This document shows, piece after piece, positions 17,409-27,673 of a stretch of 64,000 nucleotides of DNA. The position numbers and the translations under genes are program-made. Location: NCBI RefSeq assembly GCF_017876155.1, contig NZ_JAGINP010000024.1, positions 62,001 to 126,000 on the forward strand. The letters are read 5' to 3'. This DNA is from Azospirillum rugosum. GTDB lineage: Bacteria; Pseudomonadota; Alphaproteobacteria; Azospirillales; Azospirillaceae. Under the pieces are notes generated by a model. It ran no database searches. It was not told the DNA's origin and worked only from the letters and a program-made list of their open reading frames with translations. Position 1 is the first letter of the stretch; each line of letters begins with the position of its first letter.

Positions 17409-19721
17409 ATGAGCAGCACCGAACATGGCCGCAGGACCGTTCCGACGGCGTCCCCGTCGTCCACGCCGGCCATCGACTCCGCGTCCTCCCCAGGCAAACC
17501 CATCCCGGCCATGCCCTGGACCCGGCTCCTGCGCAGCAGCCGGCCGCTGCGGCGGCTTCTGGCCGGCGGTGTCCTCGCCGTCCTGGCCGTCGCGGGCGCC
17601 ACGGCGCTGATCGTCGTGCAAGCGCACGATTCCACGATCCGGCGCGTGATGAGCGAGCTGGAAACGCTGGATCTCCTGCTCGCCGAAACGACGTCGCGCT
17701 CCTTCCAGACCGTCGACCTGATCCTCGCCAGCCTCGTCGACCAGCTGGAGTCCGAGGGCGTGACCACCTCCGCCGCGTACGAGAGGTCGAAATCCGGCTA
17801 CGACACCTACGAGATGCTGAAGGCCAAGGCGACCGGCGTCCCGCAGCTCGACGCCATCACCATGATTGCGGCCGACGGCCGGCTGATCAACTTCTCCCGC
17901 TATTTCCCGATTCCGCCGGTCAACGTCGCCGACCGGGACTATTACGGCATCCTGAAGAACGACCCCGACGGGCGGTCCTATCTCAGCACCCCCGTGCAGA
18001 ACCGCGGAAACGGGGAATGGACGGTCTATCTGGCCCATCGCGTCAGCGGCCCGTCCGGCGAGTTCGTCGGCCTCGTGCTGGGGGCGATCAGCCTCAACTA
18101 CTTCCAGAACCTCTACCAGTCCCTGCAAATCGGCGGGGGCAGCGCCATCAGCCTCTGGCGCCGCGACGGGACGCTGCTGGCCCGCTACCCGACGCTGCCG
18201 CTGATCGGCGAAAGGCCGCCGATCAAGAGCTTCACGGAGATCCTGCGCCAATCCGACTCCGGCGTGTACGAAACCCCCGCGGCCATCGATGGCCCCGCCC
18301 GGATCGTCGCCACCCGGCTGTTGCGCGACTATCCCGTCGTCGTCAACGTGACCCGGACCAAGGAGCAGGCTCTCGCCGACTGGCGCCGCCAAGCCTGGAT
18401 CACCGTCGCGGCCGGCATCCTGTGCGAGCTGGCCTTCATCGCCTTTCTGTGGGGCCTTGCGCGCCAGTTCGGCGCCTACGAGGCCTTCACCACCGCCCTT
18501 GCCGAGCGCAACCAGGCCATCGAGGCCCGGCGGGAGGCCGAGGCGCGGCTGAACCAGGCGCAGAAGATGGAGACGCTGGGCCAGCTGACCGGCGGCATCG
18601 CCCATGATTTCAACAACCTGCTCCAGGCCATCGGCTCGGCCCTGTACCTGATCGAGCAGAAGGTCCCGAAGGACGGCGCGCGGTCCGTGCTGGCGACGTC
18701 CGTGCGCCTGGCGGCGGAAGCGGTGGAGCGCGGCGCGGCGCTGACCCAGCATCTCCTCGCCTTTTCCCGCCGCCAGCATCTCGAACCCCGGCCCGTCGAC
18801 GTGAACGCCCTGATCACCGGCATGAGCGGGCTGCTGGGGCGCACCCTCGGGGGCACGGTCGCGATCGGCACTGCCCTTCAGGACGACCTCTGGCCGGCCC
18901 TGGTCGACCCGACCCAGCTGGAAATGGCGCTGCTCAACCTGTCGGTGAACGCGCGCGACGCGATGCCCGGCGGCGGCACCCTGTGCATCGCGACCGCCAA
19001 CCTGCGCGCGCCCGCGACCACGAAGGACGAGTCGACGGCGACGGGCGTGCCTGCTCCGCCCGGGGATCTCCCGCCGGGGGACTATGTCGGGGTGTCGGTC
19101 CGCGACAGCGGGACGGGTATGGACGAGGACGTGGCGGCGCGCGCCTTCGAGCCGTTCTTCACGACCAAGGAGATCGGCCGCGGCACGGGCCTGGGGCTGA
19201 GCATGGTGCACGGGCTTTCCGTGCAGTCGGGCGGCGGTGTGCGCCTGGACAGCCGGCCCGGGCTCGGCACGACCGTCACCATCTATCTGCCGCGCGCCCA
19301 GGCCCCGTCCGGCGCTCCCCGCGCCACGGACGCCGCGAACGACGCGACGGCCGGGACGCCGGACGTGCACGTGCTGCTGGTGGACGACGACACCCTGGTC
19401 CGGCAGGCGGTTTCGGCGTTGCTCCGCCAAGCCGGCCTGCGCGTCGCCGAAGCGTCCGATACGGTGGAGGCCCTGGCCGTGCTGGCGGGCGGCGAGGCCA
19501 TCGACCTGATGATCTCCGACATCGCGATGCCTGGGATGAACGGCTTCCAACTGGCCACTGCCGCACGGGCCCGGCGCCCGAACCTGCCGGTCCTGCTGAT
19601 TTCGGGCTACGCGGAACCGCTGCTGGACGGCGGCGCGCGGCTGGAGGCCGGCGCGTGCGTGCTGAACAAACCCTTCAAGCCCGAACAGCTTCTCGCCGAA
19701 ATCCGCGCATTGCTGCCCTGA
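17409..19721 (+). CDS. Membrane hybrid sensor histidine kinase (dCache-type sensor, C-terminal receiver)
   Basis: The 770-residue protein has TM1 at about 50-70, a periplasmic Cache-like sensor to about 325 (VNVADRDYYG is typical), and TM2 at about 330-351. A short coiled coil precedes the HisKA box, whose phospho-acceptor is H399 in GGIAHDFNN. The HATPase domain follows with NARDAMPGGG, GTGMDEDV and GTGLGLSM. A receiver from about 652 carries D704 (SDIAMPG) and K754. The HDFNN box is typical of alphaproteobacterial hybrid kinases. GAGGGACAGGG lies just upstream of the ATG. No output regulator is encoded beside it. Confidence 0.9.
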   Translation: MSSTEHGRRTVPTASPSSTPAIDSASSPGKPIPAMPWTRLLRSSRPLRRLLAGGVLAVLAVAGATALIVVQAHDSTIRRVMSELETLDLLLAETTSRSFQTVDLILASLVDQLESEGVTTSAAYERSKSGYDTYEMLKAKATGVPQLDAITMIAADGRLINFSRYFPIPPVNVADRDYYGILKNDPDGRSYLSTPVQNRGNGEWTVYLAHRVSGPSGEFVGLVLGAISLNYFQNLYQSLQIGGGSAISLWRRDGTLLARYPTLPLIGERPPIKSFTEILRQSDSGVYETPAAIDGPARIVATRLLRDYPVVVNVTRTKEQALADWRRQAWITVAAGILCELAFIAFLWGLARQFGAYEAFTTALAERNQAIEARREAEARLNQAQKMETLGQLTGGIAHDFNNLLQAIGSALYLIEQKVPKDGARSVLATSVRLAAEAVERGAALTQHLLAFSRRQHLEPRPVDVNALITGMSGLLGRTLGGTVAIGTALQDDLWPALVDPTQLEMALLNLSVNARDAMPGGGTLCIATANLRAPATTKDESTATGVPAPPGDLPPGDYVGVSVRDSGTGMDEDVAARAFEPFFTTKEIGRGTGLGLSMVHGLSVQSGGGVRLDSRPGLGTTVTIYLPRAQAPSGAPRATDAANDATAGTPDVHVLLVDDDTLVRQAVSALLRQAGLRVAEASDTVEALAVLAGGEAIDLMISDIAMPGMNGFQLATAARARRPNLPVLLISGYAEPLLDGGARLEAGACVLNKPFKPEQLLAEIRALLP

Positions 19722-19789
19722 CGGCCTGCGGGAGATCCGATCGGCCATCGGACTCCGTAACCCAGGTCGCGCCGGCGTCCTGAAGTCGC

Positions 19790-19814
19790 GGAACAGGGCC
19801 CCCGGCGCGGGGTT
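19790..19814 (+). promoter_or_regulatory. Candidate EcfG-type stress promoter before the KaiC-like gene
   Basis: GGAAC at 19790-19794 and GTT at 19812-19814 are 17 bases apart, fitting the alphaproteobacterial general-stress sigma consensus (GGAAC, 16-17 bases, CGTT) except for the first base of the -10. It lies about 105 bases upstream of the KaiC-like start. Confidence 0.35.
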
Positions 19815-19918
19815 GTTGATAGCGGTGTCGCGAGCACTTTGGCGGGTGTTTCGCGGCGATCAAGACCGCCCCGGCCCGCGCGGATGGTGCGAACGGGCCG
19901 GCCCGAGAGGAGAAGTGT

Positions 19919-21412
<1,494 letters not shown>

Positions 21413-21422
21413 CCGGTGTCCC

Positions 21423-23090
21423 ATGGCCGACCCGATCCTCGTGCTTGCCCCGGACGGCCGGGACGCGGAAGTGATCCGCCTCGTGCTGGACGAGGTCGGC
21501 CTGGCGACGCGCGTCTGCGCGGACCTGCGGATGCTCTGCCACGGCTTGGCGGGGGACGTCACGGCCGTGATCCTCTCCGAAAGCGCGCTGGCGTCGGGAA
21601 TGGACGAGCTGGTCGCCTGCCTGGAGGCGCAGCCGCCCTGGTCGGATCTGCCGATCCTGGTCCTCACGGCCCGCGGCCAGCGCTCCTCGGCCGCCAGGGG
21701 GCGCTGGGCGCTGTTCCAGCGGCTCGGGAACGTGACGCTGCTGGACCGGCCCCTGCACGCCGAGACCTTGCAGAGTGCCGCGCAATCCGCCGCGCGGACC
21801 CGCCTGCGCCAGTACCGCACCCGGACGCACCTGGCGCACATCGAGCAGGCCAACGACCAGCTGGAGCGCCGGGTCGAGGAGCGGACCCGCGCCCTGCAAA
21901 GTGAGATGCAGGAGCGCCGGAAGGCCGAGGAGGCGCTGCACCAGGCGCAGAAGATGGAGGCCGTGGGCCAGCTGACCGGCGGGATCGCCCACGACTTCAA
22001 CAACCTGCTCCAGGTCATGCTCGGCAACCTCCACATGGTGCAGGGCAAGCTGTCCGGGGACGACACGCTGCAACGGCACGTCGCCATGGCCATCGCGGCC
22101 GGCGACCGCGCCGCCGCGCTCACCCGGCACCTGCTGGCCTTTGCGCGCCGCCAGCCGCTGGCCCCCCGGAACCTGGACCTGAACGCGCTGGTCACCGCCA
22201 TGACCGGGCTGCTGCAACGCTCCGTCGGCGAGTCCATTCGCGTGGAGCCGGTGCTGGCCGCCGGCCTTTGGCGGACCTGGGCGGACGCCAACCAGGTGGA
22301 AAGCGCGCTGCTCAACCTGGCCATCAACGCCCGCGACGCCATGCCGAACGGCGGCCTTCTCCGCGTGGAGACCGGCAACGCCGTCCTGGACGAGACCTTC
22401 TCCGAACGGGAAGCGGACGTCCTCCCCGGCCAATACGTCATGATCCGCGTCACCGACACCGGATTCGGGATGCCCCCGGACGTGCTGGAGCGGGCGTTCG
22501 AGCCCTTCTTCACGACCAAGCCGATCGGCCAGGGCACCGGCCTCGGCCTGAGCCAACTCTACGGGTTCGCGCGCCAATCGGGCGGGCACGCGGTCATCCA
22601 GTCGGAACCGGGACGCGGCACGGCCGTCAGCCTGTACCTGCCGCGGTACGACGGTGCCGCCGGCGGGGGCGAGCCCGCCGCCATCCCGCAGCCGGCGCCA
22701 CCGGCCCACCGCCGCAACCATGAAACCATCCTCGTGGTCGAGGACGAGGCCCTTGTGCTGATGCTGTGGACGGAGGCGCTGGAAAGCCAGGGATACCACG
22801 TCCTGCAAGCCGCGGAGCCCGAGGCGGCGATCACGATCCTGGAGTCGGACACGCCGATCGACCTGCTGGTGACCGACGTGGGGCTTCCGGGAATGACCGG
22901 CCGCGACTTGGCAAGCCTTGCCCGGCGGCTCCGGCCCGACCTGAAGGTGCTGTTCGTGACCGGCTACGCCCATTACGCCGCGCTCGAACCGGAAAGCCTT
23001 CAACTCGGCACGCGGATGCTCAGCAAGCCGGTCGGCGTGGATTCCCTGCAAAGCACGGTTCGCACGATGCTGGACGGAACCGCCCCGTGA
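21423..23090 (+). CDS. Soluble hybrid histidine kinase with degenerate N-terminal receiver
   Basis: The 555-residue protein has no membrane segment. Residues 1-120 look like a receiver fold, but the phospho-acceptor region reads Ser-Glu-Ser (52-54), so it is a pseudo-receiver. A coiled coil (about 138-175) leads to HisKA with H190 in GGIAHDFNN, then HATPase (NARDAMPNGG, GTGLGLSQ), then a true receiver from about 434 with D485 and K535. Ten bases separate it from the KaiC-like gene, so they form an operon. The N-terminal pseudo-receiver may dock on KaiC, as the SasA N-terminus does in cyanobacteria, although SasA uses a thioredoxin-like fold (inference). Confidence 0.88.
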   Translation: MADPILVLAPDGRDAEVIRLVLDEVGLATRVCADLRMLCHGLAGDVTAVILSESALASGMDELVACLEAQPPWSDLPILVLTARGQRSSAARGRWALFQRLGNVTLLDRPLHAETLQSAAQSAARTRLRQYRTRTHLAHIEQANDQLERRVEERTRALQSEMQERRKAEEALHQAQKMEAVGQLTGGIAHDFNNLLQVMLGNLHMVQGKLSGDDTLQRHVAMAIAAGDRAAALTRHLLAFARRQPLAPRNLDLNALVTAMTGLLQRSVGESIRVEPVLAAGLWRTWADANQVESALLNLAINARDAMPNGGLLRVETGNAVLDETFSEREADVLPGQYVMIRVTDTGFGMPPDVLERAFEPFFTTKPIGQGTGLGLSQLYGFARQSGGHAVIQSEPGRGTAVSLYLPRYDGAAGGGEPAAIPQPAPPAHRRNHETILVVEDEALVLMLWTEALESQGYHVLQAAEPEAAITILESDTPIDLLVTDVGLPGMTGRDLASLARRLRPDLKVLFVTGYAHYAALEPESLQLGTRMLSKPVGVDSLQSTVRTMLDGTAP

Positions 23091-23115
23091 CGAGCGGCGA
23101 ACCGTGACCGGCAAT

Positions 23116-23640
23116 CTATTGCAGGCTGCCCCAGCGGCGGGTGGCCGGCTCCGCGAGCGCCCATTGCCATCGGCCGTCCTTGCCGCGGCAGACCGTGGTC
23201 ACGGTGAGGTCGGGGGTGTCGTCCAGCGTGAACACGACGTCCTTGCAGGGGATCGCAGCGCCGAAGGACCGCGCCACCTGGACGGTTCCGGATTTCCCGC
23301 TCAGCGGCAACGTCTCCTCCACACGCCACGTCGTCGCCTGACCGACGTCCAGCGGGCCGGCCGCCGCGGCGACCGCGTGGTGGACGTTGTCCGTGATGCG
23401 CCGTTCCGCATACTTCACGCCCTGGTCGATGCCGTAGCTGGCGCCCGCGCCGGCCAGCAGGCCCAGGAAGGGATTGCCCGTGGCCGAACCGACCGTGGCG
23501 GCAACGCCCGCGGTGGTCACGCCGGTCACGGCGGACCCGACGCCGGAACAGCCGGCAAGGCCAAGGACGCCGACGGCCGCGAGGCAGAACCGCAGCGTCA
23601 CGGGCAGGAATAGCGTAGGGGCGGAGGACCGGGACGTCAT
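23116..23640 (-). CDS. Glycine-rich outer-membrane lipoprotein, unknown function
   Basis: The 174-residue protein has a signal sequence ending in the lipobox LAGC (C31). A Gly/Ala-rich stretch (about 32-75) resembles a glycine zipper, and a soluble C-terminal domain ends with WQWALAEPATRRWGSLQ. I do not recognise a named family for the C-terminal part. The ATG at 23640 is chosen because the signal peptide starts right after it; there is no strong ribosome site. It converges on the hybrid kinase gene with 25 bases between the stops. Confidence 0.7.
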   Translation of the reverse strand: MTSRSSAPTLFLPVTLRFCLAAVGVLGLAGCSGVGSAVTGVTTAGVAATVGSATGNPFLGLLAGAGASYGIDQGVKYAERRITDNVHHAVAAAAGPLDVGQATTWRVEETLPLSGKSGTVQVARSFGAAIPCKDVVFTLDDTPDLTVTTVCRGKDGRWQWALAEPATRRWGSLQ

Positions 23641-23899
23641 GGCAGGGGGCGTGTCGTTTTTCGTGCGCGGGATCGTAGCCCGGCGCCGGCGTGCCGCCCC
23701 GTGGTCGAAGCGTGACCTTCGCCGGTTGCCCGCACAGCGGGCCGATCCCGCGGTCCTGGCTCGAACGCCATATCCCGCGTGCCATAACCCATCTGTTCCG
23801 GCACGTCTCAGCCGCGTCGCCGCCGTTGTTTCACGCAGGAAACGCACGCCGACGCCCGCCGGCACGGCGTGGTGGATTGAACGGAAAGGACTTCCCCGG

Positions 23900-24094
23900 A
23901 TGCGCCGCGACGCTCGCCAAGACCTCGACCGGCTGACAGCCGCGCTGATCGTCGGCTTATTGCAGGATGTGCCGCCCGAGCGGCGCGAGCGATGGGAAGG
24001 ATCACAGATCTTCGGGCGGATCATCGCCCGCGCCCGCTGCCTTTCCAAACCGGAGGGAGCCGGCGAATCGGCGGGACCGTCTGCGCCGGCGTAA
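23900..24094 (+). CDS. Small hypothetical protein (64 aa)
   Basis: This short frame encodes a charged helical protein (DARQDLDRLTAALIVGLLQD, then RRERWEGSQIFGRIIARARC). AAAGGA lies nine bases upstream of the ATG, and the third-position composition looks coding. I recognise no family. It lies between a divergent lipoprotein gene and a small lipoprotein gene, in a region otherwise without features from 23641 to 23899. Confidence 0.4.
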   Translation: MRRDARQDLDRLTAALIVGLLQDVPPERRERWEGSQIFGRIIARARCLSKPEGAGESAGPSAPA

Positions 24095-24156
24095 AAGACC
24101 GGCAGCTTCGGCATGGCTACGGTTGCCGTCCGCGGGCGGCGCCCCATGGTCATTCC

Positions 24157-24342
24157 ATGACCATGAAACACGCGATCGCCCTCACCGCCCTTCTGCTCGC
24201 CACGGCGTGCGCCGGCTTCCCGCCGAAGGCTGACGCGCCCTCCAACCGGAGCATCAGCAGCACGTCTTACGAAAGCGGGTACGGCATCCGTCCCAATGGC
24301 CCGCAGAGCGTTGGCGACAGCCAAATGGATTGGGGCCTGTAG
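24157..24342 (+). CDS. Small predicted lipoprotein (61 aa)
   Basis: The N-terminus is a typical lipoprotein signal (MKHAIALTALLLATACAG) with a Cys at the expected place. The mature part is only about 44 residues and rich in Ser, Asn and Gly. ATGs at 24157 and 24163 are both possible. No family is recognised. The short length and clean signal suggest a real envelope microprotein. Confidence 0.55.
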   Translation: MTMKHAIALTALLLATACAGFPPKADAPSNRSISSTSYESGYGIRPNGPQSVGDSQMDWGL

Positions 24343-24364
24343 CGGCACGGCGAAAAGACCAAAG

Positions 24365-24405
24365 ATCGCAACAATATTGCGATTTATCGCTCGTTATGGC
24401 AATAT
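24365..24405 (+). promoter_or_regulatory. Promoter with overlapping palindrome before the cupin gene
   Basis: ATCGCAA at 24365-24371 and TTGCGAT at 24377-24383 form a perfect inverted repeat with a five-base centre. TTGCGA (24377-24382) and CAATAT (24400-24405) are spaced 17 bases apart like -35 and -10 elements, in a clearly AT-rich stretch just before the cupin ATG at 24433. A repressor on the palindrome would cover the -35. Confidence 0.45.
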
Positions 24406-24432
24406 AACGCCTCTGCAAGAAGGGAGGGTGCC

Positions 24433-24855
24433 ATGCGCGCAAACGCCGTGTATGCCTTGACCGCCTTCGCCTGCGTCGCTTCCCTGGCCGCCGCCGCCCA
24501 GCAGGGCGGCTTCACACTGAACGAGGTGTTCCGATCCGGCAAGACGGTGACCGGGCAGGATCTTCAATTCCCGACCGGCAAGGTCGAAATGGTGGCGGGA
24601 GTCGGCGAGTTCGCGCCCGGGTCTGAAACGCCGATGCACAAGCATCCTTATCCCCGCAGCCTTTACATCGTCGAGGGGACGTTCACGGTCACCGAAGAGG
24701 GCAAGCAGCCGCGGACCTATCCCACGGGCAGCTTCGTCATCGAATCCGTCGACGTCTGGCACACCGGCGGCAACACCAGTTCCGCTCCGGCGAAAATCCT
24801 GGTGATCGACGAGGTGCCCGCCGGCGAGAACAACCTGGTGTTGAAGCCCAAGTAA
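24433..24855 (+). CDS. Secreted cupin-domain protein
   Basis: The 140-residue protein has a signal peptide (cleavage near AAAQ, about 22) and a single small cupin barrel. Metal ligands of cupin motif 1 are visible in PMHKHPYPRSLYIVEG (H69, H71 and E81) and the motif 2 His is H110 in DVWHTGG. AGGGAGGG lies just ahead of the ATG. Periplasmic single cupins of this kind are common but mostly uncharacterised. It converges on the App1-like gene. Confidence 0.8.
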   Translation: MRANAVYALTAFACVASLAAAAQQGGFTLNEVFRSGKTVTGQDLQFPTGKVEMVAGVGEFAPGSETPMHKHPYPRSLYIVEGTFTVTEEGKQPRTYPTGSFVIESVDVWHTGGNTSSAPAKILVIDEVPAGENNLVLKPK

Positions 24856-24903
24856 ACGGTCCAGGCGAGGCGGGCGCTCGAAAAGGTCGGCGCCGGCTGT
24901 GGA

Positions 24904-26214
24904 TCAAGGTGCCGCGCGGCCGCCCTTCCGCGCATCGGGAAGGGGCGCGTCGCTGGGCTGGATGACGACGTTCGGGGGTGCCGATTCCGGTTCGCCCCCG
25001 ATCGCGTCCCGCAGCGCGCCCTCCGCGATCGCCTCGGCGGTTCCGGCGGCGGTGGGGCGTTCGAGGCGCAGCGTGCCCGATCTGGACGTCCGTGCGCCCG
25101 CCGCGGCCATGTCGGCTTCCACCGCCGCGACGCTGGACGGGGAAACGAGGCCAAGCCTGGAGGCGTGCTCCGCCATGGCCACGCTGTCGGCGGCGAGCAC
25201 CAGCGTGCTGCCCGCTCTCGCCACCGCCGCGGCAAGCCCTTCGATTTCGCGGACCCGGTCTTCCCCGAGGGACACGTTGCGGATCAGCACGGCGAGAACC
25301 CGGCCCGGATGCTCGTCGACGATCTGCCGGTAGATTTCCGGGTCATGCTGCCCGCTGTCGCCGATCAGGACGAAGGGAAGGTCGTGGTACAGGTCCAGCA
25401 TGTTGCGGATCAGGATTTGCTTGTGGTCCTCGGCCCGCCGCGGCAGCGGGCTCGTCCAGCGCATTCCCCATTCGCGCAGGAACAGGATCGGGCCGACGGG
25501 TATGTCGTGGAGCCGGAAGAACTCGTCGAGCACGTCGTATATGCCCCAGGGCGCGCGCGAGACGTAGAGCATCGGGTTGCATTCACGCTCCGACGCGCCG
25601 TCGTGCAGCGCCCGGTAGAGCGTCGCCACGCCGGGAAAGGGGCTTCGGCTTTCGGCGTCCTCGACGAACAGCCGCCAGAGCATCGCGAGCCTGTTGGCGA
25701 CGCCCGTGCGCATGATGGTGTCGTCGATGTCGCTGATGACCACGAACCGGCTGCACTCCGGCGCGATGAAGACGTCCGCCTCGGCCTCGACGGGATGCTC
25801 TCCTTCCAACCGAAGCTCCACGGACAGCCAGGGCCGGGCGGCGGGCGGCGGTTCCGGGAATTGCAGGTGAATGCGGAAATAGCCGTCGCGGTCGGTCGCG
25901 ACGCGCTGCTCCGCCCCATGGCACCGGGCCGTGACCATGGCGCCACGCACGGACCGACGGGCGATGCGCCGGGCGATGTCCCGCAGGTGGGCGGCGAGGT
26001 CCTCCCGACTGGCCGCGCCTTGCGACGCCGACTGGCGGAACACCCGCCCGATCAGGAACGCCTCCCTCCGCGAGCCATAGCCGCGGTAGGGCTGGAGCAC
26101 GATGCCTTCCGCGCCGTGGGCGCTGCGCACCGGCCGGGCGAACAGGTCCAGGATCCGCGCCGCCGCCCGCTTCCGCCGCGCCGCCCACCATGACATTGCT
26201 CCGTCAGGGCCCAT
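24904..26214 (-). CDS. App1-family phosphatidate phosphatase-like protein (HAD fold)
   Basis: The 436-residue protein matches the App1 family. An N-terminal beta domain ends near 155, and a HAD-like catalytic domain starts with VISDIDDTIMRTG (D162, D164 and T166 of DxDxT). The middle part has LYVSRAPWGIYDVLDEFF and FVLIGDSGQHDPEIY, the later HAD motifs. Yeast App1 dephosphorylates phosphatidate; bacterial roles are unclear. I chose the ATG at 26214 because GGAG lies eight bases upstream; the ATG at 26196 has its GGAG too close. It is divergent from the yciE-like gene, sharing a 177-base promoter region. Confidence 0.85.
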   Translation of the reverse strand: MGPDGAMSWWAARRKRAAARILDLFARPVRSAHGAEGIVLQPYRGYGSRREAFLIGRVFRQSASQGAASREDLAAHLRDIARRIARRSVRGAMVTARCHGAEQRVATDRDGYFRIHLQFPEPPPAARPWLSVELRLEGEHPVEAEADVFIAPECSRFVVISDIDDTIMRTGVANRLAMLWRLFVEDAESRSPFPGVATLYRALHDGASERECNPMLYVSRAPWGIYDVLDEFFRLHDIPVGPILFLREWGMRWTSPLPRRAEDHKQILIRNMLDLYHDLPFVLIGDSGQHDPEIYRQIVDEHPGRVLAVLIRNVSLGEDRVREIEGLAAAVARAGSTLVLAADSVAMAEHASRLGLVSPSSVAAVEADMAAAGARTSRSGTLRLERPTAAGTAEAIAEGALRDAIGGEPESAPPNVVIQPSDAPLPDARKGGRAAP

Positions 26215-26239
26215 GCCCGCCGCTCCGAACCCGTTTCCG

Positions 26240-26256
26240 TTGACAATCCTTATCAA
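26240..26256. promoter_or_regulatory. Candidate operator TTGACAA-N3-TTATCAA between divergent stress genes
   Basis: The 17-base near-palindrome TTGACAAtccTTATCAA (six of seven arm positions pair) stands out as an AT-rich island in the GC-rich divergent region of the App1-like and yciE-like genes. It could be a site controlling both. Confidence 0.3.
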
Positions 26257-26391
26257 TGGGCCGGCCCGGCAAAAGATCCTCCGGCGGGCTAAGAAATCCG
26301 TGCGAGGAACGGGACGGGGTCCTGTTGACGATGGGGTGCCCGCGGCGTTACCGCCCCGGCCGCCCCTTTTCCACCCGCAAGGACGTCCATC

Positions 26392-26889
26392 ATGTCGGAA
26401 CAGGCACTGAAAGATCTCTTCATCAAGGAATTGCAGGACACCTACAGCTCCGAAACGCAGATTCTGGAAGCCCTGCCCGCGATGGCGGAGGCGGCCTCCT
26501 CGCCCAAGCTCAAGCAGGCCTTCCAGACCCATCTCAAGGAGACCGACGGCCAGATCAAGCGCCTGGACCGCATCTTCCAGATTCTTCAGGCCGATCCGGG
26601 CGGCAACACCTGCGAGGCGACGCAAGGATTGGTCGAGGAAGCCGAGGAGATCATGGAGGAGGGCCTCCCCGCCGAGGTGCTGGACGTCGCCCTCATCATG
26701 GCGGCCCAGAAGGTGGAGCATTACGAGATCGCCAGCTACGGGTCGTTGCGGACCCTGGCCGAAACCTGCGGCATGACGGACGTTGCCAAGCTGCTGGAGG
26801 AGACGCTGGAGGAGGAAAAGGCGACCGACCAGAAGCTCAACCAGCTTGCCGAAGGCGAGGTCAACCAGCGCGCCTTCAAGGCCGCGTAG
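26392..26889 (+). CDS. yciE: YciE-type ferritin-like protein (DUF892)
   Basis: The 165-residue all-helical protein has the DUF892 pattern: LFIKELQDTYSSETQILEALP at the start, ETDGQIKRLDRIFQ, and a second helix pair with KVEHYEIASYGSL. Acidic and His residues on these helices can form a di-iron site as in YciF/YciE. Such proteins are typical of RpoS or EcfG stress regulons. AAGGA lies upstream of the ATG. It is divergent from the App1-like gene and is followed by a hairpin shared with the HAD gene. Confidence 0.88.
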   Translation: MSEQALKDLFIKELQDTYSSETQILEALPAMAEAASSPKLKQAFQTHLKETDGQIKRLDRIFQILQADPGGNTCEATQGLVEEAEEIMEEGLPAEVLDVALIMAAQKVEHYEIASYGSLRTLAETCGMTDVAKLLEETLEEEKATDQKLNQLAEGEVNQRAFKAA

Positions 26890-26920
26890 CCGGGCGCGGG
26901 CGGGCCCCATGAGCGGGACG

Positions 26921-26947
26921 CCGTGAGCGGATGGCCTCCGCTCACGG
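26921..26947. terminator. Bidirectional hairpin between convergent genes
   Basis: An 11-base perfect stem (26921-26931 with 26937-26947) and a five-base loop lie between the yciE-like gene and the convergent HAD gene. The HAD stop codon lies inside the stem. No T run follows on either strand, so it may act with Rho or as an RNA-stabilising stem. Confidence 0.45.
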
Positions 26948-27673
26948 CCCTGCGGACATCAGGCGCCGAACGGCGTGGAGGTCCGGGGCGATCACGGCGC
27001 AGCCCGCCCGCATCTCGTCGGTCGGCGGCAGAAGGTCCGGCACCATGACCACGGCGGCCCCGGCGGCACGGGCCGCCCGCACGCCGTTGTAGGAATCCTC
27101 CAGCACCAGGCAGCGATCCGGCGCAACCCCGACCGCCTGCGCGGCGCGCAGGAACAGGTCGGGGTGCGGCTTGCCGCGCGCGACGTCGTCGCGCGTCACG
27201 ACGGCGTCGAAGCGCTCGCGGATGCCGGCGCTGCCCAGATGGCGGTCGGCCTTGATGCGGCTGGAGGAGGTCGCCACCGCTTTCGGCATGCCGACCGATT
27301 CCAGATGCGACAGCAGTTCCAGCGCGCCCGGTTTCAGCTTCAGCAGTCCGGCCTCGATCATGGCCTCCATGCGCCGGCCGGCGTCGGCAAGATAGGCGTC
27401 GGCGGGGAACGCGGGGCCGAACCGCTCCTGCACCAGCAGGCGGCAGTGATCGGCCGGCACCCCGATCATCGCGTGGCAGAAGCTGTCCGGCGCATCGATG
27501 CCCATGGCCTCCGCGGCACTCACCAGCCCGCGCATCGCCAGGCTTTCGGTGTCGACCAGCAGGCCGTCCATGTCGAACAGAACCGCCTCGATGCGCCGGT
27601 CGCGGAGTGCTGGCATGCCCACCATCGTTTCATTCACCGTCATTGCGTCTTTCGCCATTATCATCTCATCCAT
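26942..27673 (-). CDS. HAD-superfamily sugar-phosphate phosphatase (beta-phosphoglucomutase-like)
   Basis: The 243-residue protein has HAD motif I FDMDGLLVD (D34, D36), motif II ATSSS, a Lys in RGKPHPD and motif III LEDSYNGVRAA. The helical cap lies between motifs I and II, as in subfamily IA. Such enzymes dephosphorylate sugar or polyol phosphates such as mannitol-1-phosphate. It overlaps the end of the polyol dehydrogenase gene by 13 bases, so the pair is co-translated and likely shares a polyol pathway. Several in-frame ATGs near the 5' end leave the exact start open. Confidence 0.85.
   Translation of the reverse strand: MDEMIMAKDAMTVNETMVGMPALRDRRIEAVLFDMDGLLVDTESLAMRGLVSAAEAMGIDAPDSFCHAMIGVPADHCRLLVQERFGPAFPADAYLADAGRRMEAMIEAGLLKLKPGALELLSHLESVGMPKAVATSSSRIKADRHLGSAGIRERFDAVVTRDDVARGKPHPDLFLRAAQAVGVAPDRCLVLEDSYNGVRAARAAGAAVVMVPDLLPPTDEMRAGCAVIAPDLHAVRRLMSAGP

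Noticed and set aside
17223..19748. 841-codon minus-strand frame antisense to the hybrid kinase
   Set aside because: No recognisable domain, and it mirrors the codon structure of the real kinase gene.
26306..26326. GGAAC ... GTT upstream of the yciE-like gene as an EcfG promoter
   Set aside because: The spacer is only 13 bases, too short for the 16-17 bases of the consensus.
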